From Oscillospiraceae bacterium (GTDB taxonomy: Bacteria > Bacillota > Clostridia > Oscillospirales > Ruminococcaceae), in the NCBI GenBank assembly GCA_009784765.1, contig WQXP01000064.1, positions 1 through 6,835 of the forward strand: 6,835 nt of DNA. Direction: 5' to 3'. Position 1 is the stretch's first letter, and each line of letters begins with the position of its first letter. Below, in pieces: positions 1 through 5,422 of this stretch. The position numbers and the translations under genes were made by a program. Under the pieces are notes generated by a model that was not told the origin of the DNA, made no database searches, and worked only from the letters and a program-made list of their open reading frames with translations.

Positions 1-1261
1 CATAAACCTGCATTTCACGGGGGATATGCACGCGATTACCTCTGCGAATAATCTGCTTTGCGCGTTGCTTGACAACTCACTGCACCAGGGCAACCCCCTG
101 AACATTGACCAGCGGCGCGTTTTAATCAAACGCTGTCTTGACATGAACGACAGAGCTTTACGAAATATCGTCGTGGGGCTTGGAAGCAAAATCGACGGTG
201 TTCCGCGACAGGACGGATTTATCATCACCGTAGCAAGCGAAGTTATGGCGATTTTGTGTATGGCACGGGATTTGAAAGACCTCAAGGAGCGGTTGGGGCG
301 GATTTTAGTCGCCTATACTAACGAGGGCGAGCCTGTCTTTGCCGCTGATTTAGACGCGACAGGGGCGATGGCGGCTCTGCTCAAAGACGCGATTAACCCG
401 AATTTAGTTCAAACAATCGAAAACACCCCCGCGATTATTCACGGCGGCCCTTTCGCGAATATCGCCCACGGCTGTAACTCAATCCGCGGGACTCGGCTTG
501 CGCTGAAACTCGGCGATTACGCCGTTACAGAAGCAGGATTCGGGTCAGACTTAGGCGCAGAAAAGTTCTTTGACATTAAATGCCGCAAAGCAGAGTTGAA
601 TCCCGCTTGTGCAGTCTTAGTCGCGACTGTTCGGGCATTAAAGGGCAACAATGCTAACCTTGCTGCCCATATCGAAAATCTTGCGAAGTTCGGCGTGCCT
701 GTAGTTGTCGCCATTAACCGCTTCCCGACTGATACAGAGCAAGAGCTTGAGTCAATTCGGCAGTATTGCTCAGATTTAGGCGCGAGAGCAGTCTGCTCCG
801 ACGTGTTTGCAAAAGGCGGCGAAGGCGGCTTGGAGCTTGCAAAGGCAGTCATCGACATTTGCGAGGCGGAAACGTCTGAGTTCAAGCCGCTGTACGCCCT
901 TGATATGCCGATTAAACAAAAGCTCGGCATACTTGCGCGGGAGATTTACCGCGCCGCAGGGGTCAACTACGTTCCTGCTGCTGAGAAAGCAATCGCGGAA
1001 ATCGAAAAGCTCGGCTTTGCGGATTTGCCTGTGTGCGTCGCGAAAACGCAATATTCCCTCTGCGACGACCCTGCAAAGCTCGGCGGAGCAGAGGCTGTGG
1101 CAGGGCATCGCATAACAGTCCGTGATTTGCGGCTGTCGGCGGGGGCAGGGTTTATTGTCGCGCTTACGGGCGATATTATGACGCTTCCGGGTTTACCGAA
1201 AGTACCGTCGGCGAGTAAAATCGACATTGATCACGACGGCATGATTGACGGGTTGTTCTGA
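1..1261 (+). CDS. fhs: Formate-tetrahydrofolate ligase, 5' end cut off by window edge
   Basis: Formate-tetrahydrofolate ligase (10-formyl-THF synthetase) is a cytosolic enzyme that joins formate to tetrahydrofolate using ATP, feeding purine and methionyl-tRNA formylation and, in acetogens, the Wood-Ljungdahl methyl branch. The frame is already open at the left edge (it reads INLHFTGD before the first Met at 26), so that Met is internal. About 419 residues are visible; by comparison with the usual ~555, the N-terminal part with the P-loop lies upstream. Family segments seen include [67 protein letters not shown] and the C-terminal [15 protein letters not shown]. Between VRALK and NLAAHIEN there are only three residues (GNN, 644-652), where family members I recall carry about 20 more, usually starting MHGG. 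The TGA stop shares its final A with the tsaE start. Identification is very secure. Confidence 0.97.
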   Translation, partial: INLHFTGDMHAITSANNLLCALLDNSLHQGNPLNIDQRRVLIKRCLDMNDRALRNIVVGLGSKIDGVPRQDGFIITVASEVMAILCMARDLKDLKERLGRILVAYTNEGEPVFAADLDATGAMAALLKDAINPNLVQTIENTPAIIHGGPFANIAHGCNSIRGTRLALKLGDYAVTEAGFGSDLGAEKFFDIKCRKAELNPACAVLVATVRALKGNNANLAAHIENLAKFGVPVVVAINRFPTDTEQELESIRQYCSDLGARAVCSDVFAKGGEGGLELAKAVIDICEAETSEFKPLYALDMPIKQKLGILAREIYRAAGVNYVPAAEKAIAEIEKLGFADLPVCVAKTQYSLCDDPAKLGGAEAVAGHRITVRDLRLSAGAGFIVALTGDIMTLPGLPKVPSASKIDIDHDGMIDGLF

Positions 1262-1695
1262 TGCTTACAGTAAAATCGAACGCAGTGATTGAAACTCACT
1301 CATACGGGGCTTTGTTCGCGGCAGAGTTAGAACCGAACTCGGTTGTTTTTCTGCACGGCGATTTAGGCGCGGGTAAGACTCATTTTGTCAAGGGTATGGC
1401 ATATGGGCTCGAAGTCAAAGACATTGTAACAAGCCCGACATTTTCACTCGTGAATGAATACAAGGGGAAGAAACACAAGCTGTTTCACTTTGATTTGTAC
1501 AGAATCACAAGTGAGGACGATTTGTACGCAATCGGGTTCTATGACTATATAGGGCAGGGGATTCTTGCAATCGAGTGGGCTCAGAACGTCCCCGATTTAG
1601 CGAACGAGTTCGCAGGGGAGCTAATCAACGTCAGAATAGAGAAGATTGATGAAAACAAAAGGACTATCAGCTTTCAACCTAATATTGGGTTTTGA
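1261..1695 (+). CDS. tsaE: tRNA threonylcarbamoyladenosine biosynthesis ATPase TsaE
   Basis: TsaE is the P-loop ATPase that works with TsaB and TsaD to transfer the threonylcarbamoyl group to A37 of ANN-decoding tRNAs (t6A). The 144-residue product matches the family's small size. Visible motifs are Walker A GDLGAGKT (residues 33-40), TSPTFSLVNEY (58-68), HFDLYR (76-81) and IEWAQN (104-109), whose Asp, Glu and Trp are characteristic of the family. The ATG at 1261 overlaps the fhs stop by one base (TGATG). The upstream Shine-Dalgarno match is weak, so translation is probably coupled to fhs. The 3' end overlaps the tsaB start by 47 bases. Adjacency to tsaB supports the assignment. Confidence 0.97.
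   Translation: MLTVKSNAVIETHSYGALFAAELEPNSVVFLHGDLGAGKTHFVKGMAYGLEVKDIVTSPTFSLVNEYKGKKHKLFHFDLYRITSEDDLYAIGFYDYIGQGILAIEWAQNVPDLANEFAGELINVRIEKIDENKRTISFQPNIGF
1637..1643 (+). promoter_or_regulatory. Probable ribosome binding site of tsaB
   Basis: The purine-rich string AGAGAAG lies inside the tsaE coding region, five bases before the ATG at 1649. It favours that ATG (or the TTG directly before it at 1646) as the tsaB start. No later ATG precedes the conserved first strand LILGFD. The match to the anti-Shine-Dalgarno sequence is moderate. Confidence 0.45.
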
Positions 1696-2380
1696 CTGTT
1701 CGGCAGTCGCCGCTTCTTGTGCTGTAATTGATTGTGAGAGCGGCAAAGTCATCGCGCAGGGGAGTGTTAATACGAAAATCACCCACTCTCAGTCGCTTAT
1801 GCCACTCACCGAAAGCGTACTCAAAGCGGCGGGATTGACATTCGCGGACATAGACGCATTCGCAGTTTCGAAGGGGCCGGGCTCGTTCACGGGTTTGCGA
1901 ATCGGTGTAAGTGTTGTGAAAGGGCTTGCGTATTCGCTCAGCAAGCCTGTTTGCGGAGTTTCGACTTTGCTTGCCCACGCACATAATCTCATTGAACTCG
2001 ATTGCACTGCTTGTGCGGTTATGGACGCGCGGCGGGGAGAGTTCTACAACGCGTTGTTTCGCATACAAGGCGCACAAATCACACGCCTCACTCCGGACCG
2101 TGCAATCACCGCAGAGGACTTAGCAAAGGAGCTGAAACATCACGACAATGTAATCCTCATCGGCGACGGCGCGGAACTTGCACATCACGTATTAACAACT
2201 GTCAACTCTCAAAGTGATTGGCAATTGTCAACTGTCAATTGTCAAGCGGTGGGGGTATGTTTCGCGGCGGTGTCTGAAAACGCGGAGAGTGAGTTTACAA
2301 CAGCGGCGGCTCTCATGCCGGTGTATATCAGACGACCTCAAGCAGAGAGGGAAGCAGAAGAAAGGAAACAAACATCATGA
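1649..2380 (+). CDS. tsaB: tRNA threonylcarbamoyladenosine biosynthesis protein TsaB
   Basis: TsaB (YeaZ) is the inactive ASKHA-fold paralogue of TsaD. It dimerises with TsaD and binds TsaE during t6A formation on tRNA. From the ATG at 1649 the product is 243 residues. Family segments are LILGFDCS (11-18), HSQSLMPLTESVL (46-58), SKGPGSFTGLRIGVSVVKGL (74-93), MDARRGEFYNALF (125-137) and the C-terminal PVYIRRPQAERE. A TTG at 1646 directly before the ATG could also initiate. The N-terminus has about ten residues before the first conserved strand, and the gene begins 47 bases inside tsaE, which is long for an operon overlap. Residues about 181-199 (VLTTVNSQSDWQLSTVNCQ) are encoded by a short heptamer repeat and look like an inserted loop, which may explain the slightly high length. 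The stop overlaps rpiB by ATGA. Confidence 0.95.
   Translation: MKTKGLSAFNLILGFDCSAVAASCAVIDCESGKVIAQGSVNTKITHSQSLMPLTESVLKAAGLTFADIDAFAVSKGPGSFTGLRIGVSVVKGLAYSLSKPVCGVSTLLAHAHNLIELDCTACAVMDARRGEFYNALFRIQGAQITRLTPDRAITAEDLAKELKHHDNVILIGDGAELAHHVLTTVNSQSDWQLSTVNCQAVGVCFAAVSENAESEFTTAAALMPVYIRRPQAEREAEERKQTS
2191..2245 (+). repeat. Degenerate heptamer repeat (AYTGTCA) inside tsaB
   Basis: Five copies of a 7-base unit are visible: ACTGTCA at 2198-2204, ACTCTCA at 2205-2211, then ATTGTCA, ACTGTCA and ATTGTCA contiguously at 2224-2244. A 12-base interruption separates the two groups. The reading frame stays open through it and encodes residues of the TVNSQ...STVNCQ type. Strings of this composition are, as I recall, usually found between genes in other genomes, so its place inside a conserved gene is notable. 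Exact ends are uncertain because the edges are degenerate. Confidence 0.7.
2361..2368 (+). promoter_or_regulatory. Ribosome binding site of rpiB
   Basis: AAAGGAAA lies eight bases upstream of the rpiB ATG at 2377, within the last codons of tsaB. This fixes the rpiB start and shows it can be initiated independently as well as by coupling through the ATGA overlap. Confidence 0.65.
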
Positions 2381-2829
2381 TTTTCATAGGTTCAGACCAC
2401 GGAGGATATGCGACTAAGGAGTTCCTCAAGAAACAGCTTGAGCGGCGCAGGATTCCCTATACGGATTGCGGGTGCGACGGCTCAAGTGTCGATTATCCCG
2501 ATATTGCAGAAGTTCTTTGTCGCAAAGTTCTCAAAGACTCGGCTAACAAGGGCGTTCTTGTCTGCGGAACAGGAATAGGTATGAGCATTGCCGCGAATAA
2601 AATCGCGGGAGTTCGCGCCGCTCTGTGTGCGGACTGGTACTCCGCAAAACTCACGCGGCAGCACAACAACTCGAATGTGCTGTGCCTCGGCGGCAGAACA
2701 ATCGGCGAAGAAGTCGCGTGGGAGCTGCTCGAAATTTGGCTCAACACCGCGTATCCGGGCGACCCGCGACACGCGGCGCGAGTGGAGAAAGTCGCGGCGA
2801 TTGAAGCATCAGAACGCGACTGCGGGTAA
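2377..2829 (+). CDS. rpiB: Ribose-5-phosphate isomerase B
   Basis: RpiB interconverts ribose 5-phosphate and ribulose 5-phosphate in the non-oxidative pentose phosphate pathway; some RacB/LacAB relatives act on other sugar phosphates. The 150-residue length is typical (E. coli RpiB is 149). Visible are the N-terminal GSDHGG (residues 5-10), DYPD (39-42), VCGTGIGMSIAANK (62-75) with the catalytic Cys at 63, RQHNNSNVLCLGGR (94-107) with the substrate His at 96, and RHAARVEKVAAIE near the C-terminus with phosphate-binding Arg residues. The ATG overlaps the tsaB stop by four bases. The last two bases of the TAA stop are the first two bases of the 65-base repeat array. This is the last gene of the + operon. 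Confidence 0.96.
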   Translation: MIFIGSDHGGYATKEFLKKQLERRRIPYTDCGCDGSSVDYPDIAEVLCRKVLKDSANKGVLVCGTGIGMSIAANKIAGVRAALCADWYSAKLTRQHNNSNVLCLGGRTIGEEVAWELLEIWLNTAYPGDPRHAARVEKVAAIEASERDCG

Positions 2830-3047
2830 AGCAAAAGAAGAGCGATTCCGCCGCAGAAGCGGCTCTGCCGCTTCGCAGGCGGATAGCTTGACAAAGCAAA
2901 AGAAGAGCGATTCCGCCGCAGAAGCGGCTCTGCCGCTTCGCAGGCGGATAGCTTGACAAAAGCAAAAGAAGAGCGATTCCGCCGCAGAAGCGGCTCTGCC
3001 GCTTCGCAGGCGGATAGCTTGACAAAGCAAAAGAAGAGCGATTCCGC
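2828..3047. repeat. Tandem 65-base hairpin repeat, 3 full copies plus a 24-base partial
   Basis: The unit starts AAAGCAAAAGAAGAGCGATT, continues into a hairpin and ends ATAGCTTGAC. Copies lie at 2828-2892, 2893-2957 and 2958-3023 (the third has one extra A), with a partial copy at 3024-3047. By eye the copies are otherwise identical. Each full copy holds CCGCC-gca-GAAGCGGC-tct-GCCGCTTC-gca-GGCGG: an 8-bp perfect stem with a 3-base loop, a symmetric internal mismatch and a 5-bp outer stem. The array starts inside the rpiB stop codon and ends at the last base of the stop of the - strand exported-protein gene, so it makes up the entire space between the two converging genes. Open frames across it are by-products of the repeat and not called as genes. 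Confidence 0.95.
2848..3013. terminator. Three hairpins, possible bidirectional transcription terminator
   Basis: Hairpins at 2848-2882, 2913-2947 and 2979-3013 lie between converging operons, where terminators are expected. Transcripts from the - strand would read each hairpin and then a moderately T-rich run (AATCGCTCTTCTTTTGCTTT). Transcripts from the + strand meet the same stems followed by ATAGCTTGAC, which has no T-tract, so intrinsic termination in that direction is less convincing. The termination role is inferred from position and structure. The hairpins could equally only block RNA decay, or be passive parts of the repeat. Confidence 0.4.
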
Positions 3048-4393
3048 TAAAGTCGCAAAACTTGCGGCGGTGCAAGCCCGATTATGCTTCGCAACACTAA
3101 CAGCGCGTCGTTTATGTCGAGGACACCGTCGCCGTTGAAGTCATGAGTCGAAACATGAGCGTTGTTCTCAAGCCCGATGATGTGCCGCAAAATCGCGAGT
3201 GCGTGGCTAATGTCGGCGATTTGCGGAGGAGTCGATGGTTCGGCGCAACAATCATTGCATTCAAATATGTCGCCGTAACCGTCGAGCATTTCGCTGAGCA
3301 TTGCCGACAGCCGCTCAGTTGCGATATGGTCGCTCAGGCGAGAAGCCTCAGTAAGGGCATCGCCGCCGATTCCACGCGAAAAGCCGCCGCTTTCGAGCCA
3401 AATGCTGTTGTCGGCTTCGAAGGTAACGCTAATTCCCGCACTTCGAAGCACAGCAGTGAGCTGTGCTTCTTTTGCGGGCATTGTTCCGTATATGAGGCAC
3501 TGCCCGCTGAGATAAAAGTATGCGAAAGTTTTTCGCAGATTGTCGTTTGACATGAACTCCGCGAACTCGTCGGGGTGATTTGCTTTGAGGAACGCCATAT
3601 ACTCGAGCGTCCAGAATGTAAACTCGTACAAAGCCAAGATACTGCCGAAAGCTGTCGAGGCGTAAGATGTGATTAGCGTCGCGGAGGGATTGTTCCAATC
3701 GTCCACACTCAAGACAATGCCGTTTCGAGCGATGAACTGCGCGACGTAGTCTGCCAAATCAGCAGTCAGACGCAAATCATAGTAATACGCGCCGAGTTCG
3801 TGCATTAACCCATACGCGCCGAGCAGGTTCGCTGATACTGTTTCATGGGGCGATACGTAGCTCCCGAAGCGGAAAGTCCGCAAATTGTCGGGGACTGACG
3901 CGACAGCTTGTGATGTGGGAATCCGTACCACTCCGTAACCTTCTGAGTTGGCGGTAACGCCGTGATAGTCAACGTAAAGCACCTCCCCGGCGACTAAGTG
4001 CCGCGATGGAAATCCGGGGTTGTTTCCGTGATAGCTGTGATAGTAGTAGTGTGCGGTATACTGCGCTGTTGTCATGAAAGTGTGTGCGTAATAGAACTCG
4101 ATGAACTCTGATTCGCTCATCCCCCAATCTACCGCCGCGATTGGCAGAAAATATCTGCCGTCTTCACTGTGGTGCAGGATTGCGCGGCGAACCTCCTCGA
4201 CTGTTTCGCGCTGAGTGGCAGTTGCTGTGTATGTCGGTGCAGACGCGCTTGCGGCAGTCGTGATTGCCGCGGTTATCAGCGCGAATGTGAGAAACAATGA
4301 TGTGAGCCTTTGTGTGATTTTTGTTGTTGTCAAGATTCGCCCAAAGGACGGGCAAAGCCCGTCCTTTGGGCTTATCACTTCTTTTGCTTTCAT
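3047..4393 (-). CDS. Exported protein of unknown function with C-terminal dockerin-like module
   Basis: The function is not recognised. The 448-residue product has a signal peptide whose hydrophobic core is about residues 31-50 (LFLTFALITAAITT) with likely cleavage after ASASA (48-52). The central region (about 60-375) is rich in Tyr, Phe and His, with stretches such as AHYYYHSYHGNN (114-125), LLGAYGLMHELGAYYYDL (190-207) and TFWTLEYMAFL (259-269); no HExxH or other catalytic motif is certain. A Cys-rich linker (CNDCC, 379-383) precedes two dockerin-like segments. The second, DFNGDGVLDINDA (418-430), has a full calcium loop; the first (about 386-408) keeps the helix LAILRHIIGL but lacks the Asp/Asn ligands. 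The start at 4393 has a strong GGAGGGG site and overlaps the aroC stop by ATGA. Residues 2-21 are encoded by a palindromic element; a TTG at 4333 would give a more ordinary signal peptide. A cell-surface or cellulosome-like role is possible but unproven. Confidence 0.85.
   Translation of the reverse strand: MKAKEVISPKDGLCPSFGRILTTTKITQRLTSLFLTFALITAAITTAASASAPTYTATATQRETVEEVRRAILHHSEDGRYFLPIAAVDWGMSESEFIEFYYAHTFMTTAQYTAHYYYHSYHGNNPGFPSRHLVAGEVLYVDYHGVTANSEGYGVVRIPTSQAVASVPDNLRTFRFGSYVSPHETVSANLLGAYGLMHELGAYYYDLRLTADLADYVAQFIARNGIVLSVDDWNNPSATLITSYASTAFGSILALYEFTFWTLEYMAFLKANHPDEFAEFMSNDNLRKTFAYFYLSGQCLIYGTMPAKEAQLTAVLRSAGISVTFEADNSIWLESGGFSRGIGGDALTEASRLSDHIATERLSAMLSEMLDGYGDIFECNDCCAEPSTPPQIADISHALAILRHIIGLENNAHVSTHDFNGDGVLDINDALLVLRSIIGLAPPQVLRL
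4329..4390 (-). repeat. Palindromic element sharing ends with the 65-base repeat
   Basis: Read on the - strand it runs AAAGCAAAAGAAG (4390-4378), TGATAA, a perfect 15-bp inverted repeat GCCCAAAGGACGGGC (4371-4357) and its complement (4353-4339) around the 3-base loop 4356-4354, then GAAT and CTTGAC (4334-4329) followed by AA. The 65-base repeat has the same 13-base head, 7 bases, a hairpin with a 3-base loop, 4 bases, and the same CTTGAC followed by AA. Only the palindrome differs. It overlaps the end of aroC by one base and is translated in frame as the N-terminus of the exported protein (about residues 2-22, including PKDGLCPSFG). Confidence 0.8.
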
Positions 4394-5415
4394 GATGTTT
4401 TCCCCTCCAAATACATATCATAAATAGCAATCGACGCCGCCGCTTCCACGCAGGGAACGGCACGGGGAACTATGCAGGGGTCATGCCGCCCGCGAACGCT
4501 CAGGGGCGTGTTCTCGAGCCGTGAAAGGCTCACGCTGCACTGTTCTCGAGCGATTGAGGGAGTGGGCTTCACTGCAACTCGAAAGACTATGTCTGCACCT
4601 GTGGTAATCCCGCCGAGGATTCCCCCGGCGTTGTTGGAACAAAACGCAACAGACTCGCCGTCCATGACATACTCATCGTTGTTTTGCGAACCGCGCAGAG
4701 CCGCACCGGCAAATCCACTGCCGAACTCCAAGCCTTTGACTGCGGGAATGCCGAAGACAATCTGTGCTATACGGTTTTCGACACCGTCAAACATTGGCTC
4801 GCCGATTCCTGCGGGAACGCCCGACGCGACGCATTCAATCACACCGCCGACACTGTCGCCCTCTGCCTTCGCGGCGAGTATAGTTTGCTCAAAGTTCGCG
4901 GGGTTTGTTTCTGCTCCTATGCTGATGATTCGGGCGGTGATTTCCACGCCGAGCTTGTCTAAGATTTGCTTGCAAATCCCCCCTGCGATACACAGCGGAG
5001 CGGTCAATCTGCCTGAGAAATGCCCGCCCCCCGCGATGTCGTGGAACTCCCCGTATTTGATTTGCGCGGTATAGTCTGCGTGTCCGGGGCGGGGAACGTC
5101 GCGGAGTTCGCTGTAATCCCCCGAGCGGGTGTTGGTATTGCGAATAATCGCGGCTATAGGAGCGCCGCAAGTGTAGATAATAGGAGAGCATTCTGCGGGT
5201 TGTGAAAAACCGGAGAGAAACTCGACTTCGTCTGCTTCTTTTCGCGGCGTCGCCGTTTCTGTTCGCCCCGGGGCGCGACGGCTCATGAAGCCGCGCAGAG
5301 CGTCTGTGTCGATTGCAATTCCGGCGGGAAGCCCGTCAATCACCGCGCCAATCGCCGCCGAGTGGGACTGACCGAATATTTGCACTTTGATGTTCTTGCC
5401 GATTATTGAAGCCAT
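4390..5415 (-). CDS. aroC: Chorismate synthase
   Basis: Chorismate synthase performs the last step of the shikimate pathway, the anti-1,4-elimination of phosphate from EPSP to give chorismate; it needs reduced FMN, and many bacterial forms rely on a separate flavin reductase. The 341-residue length is slightly short for the family (about 350-390). Recognisable segments are FGQSHSAAIGAVIDGLPAGI near the N-terminus with the conserved His, RRAPGRTETATPRKEADEVE, RPGHADYTAQIKYG with the second conserved His, GGGHFSGRLTAPLCIAGGI, SGFAGAALRGSQNND, NNAGGILGGITTGADIVFR and GRHDPCIVPRAVPCVEAAAS. The ATG at 5415 follows aroA by 7 bases, with AGAGAAGAGG upstream as ribosome binding site. The stop overlaps the next gene by ATGA, so that gene is coupled to aroC. 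Confidence 0.97.
   Translation of the reverse strand: MASIIGKNIKVQIFGQSHSAAIGAVIDGLPAGIAIDTDALRGFMSRRAPGRTETATPRKEADEVEFLSGFSQPAECSPIIYTCGAPIAAIIRNTNTRSGDYSELRDVPRPGHADYTAQIKYGEFHDIAGGGHFSGRLTAPLCIAGGICKQILDKLGVEITARIISIGAETNPANFEQTILAAKAEGDSVGGVIECVASGVPAGIGEPMFDGVENRIAQIVFGIPAVKGLEFGSGFAGAALRGSQNNDEYVMDGESVAFCSNNAGGILGGITTGADIVFRVAVKPTPSIAREQCSVSLSRLENTPLSVRGRHDPCIVPRAVPCVEAAASIAIYDMYLEGKTS
4402..4408 (-). promoter_or_regulatory. Strong ribosome binding site of the exported-protein gene
   Basis: GGAGGGG on the - strand lies eight bases before the ATG at 4393, inside the last codons of aroC (it encodes part of LEGKTS). It supports initiation at 4393 despite the palindromic element that follows, and suggests this gene can be translated at a higher level than aroC. 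Confidence 0.8.
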
Positions 5416-5422
5416 TACTTGA

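Noticed and set aside
517..930. Long open frame on the - strand inside fhs, and similar antisense frames inside aroC and aroA
   Set aside because: They lie opposite strongly conserved genes, have no recognisable motifs, and are expected by chance from codon bias.
2239..2246. CTTGACAA (- strand) at the edge of the tsaB heptamer repeat, identical to the tail of the palindromic elements
   Set aside because: Eight bases with the same TTGAC-rich composition can match by chance; no head sequence or palindrome accompanies it.
2828..3047. CRISPR array
   Set aside because: The copies are contiguous 65-base direct repeats with no unique spacers, and no cas genes are present.
2828..3047. Integron attC-type cassette sites
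   Set aside because: Each unit has a hairpin, but no RYYYAAC/GTTRRRY core sites are visible, the copies are almost identical, and no integrase or cassette genes lie nearby.
3061..3076. Hairpin CTTGC/GCAAG as a dedicated terminator of the - operon
   Set aside because: It lies within the coding end of the exported-protein gene, has only a 5-bp stem and lacks a following T-run.
2588..3138. Small proteins rich in Arg/Ser/Ala encoded by the repeat array on either strand
   Set aside because: The open frames follow from the base composition of the repeat. The 65-base period changes frame every copy, no ribosome binding site precedes them, and they run into flanking genes antisense or out of frame.
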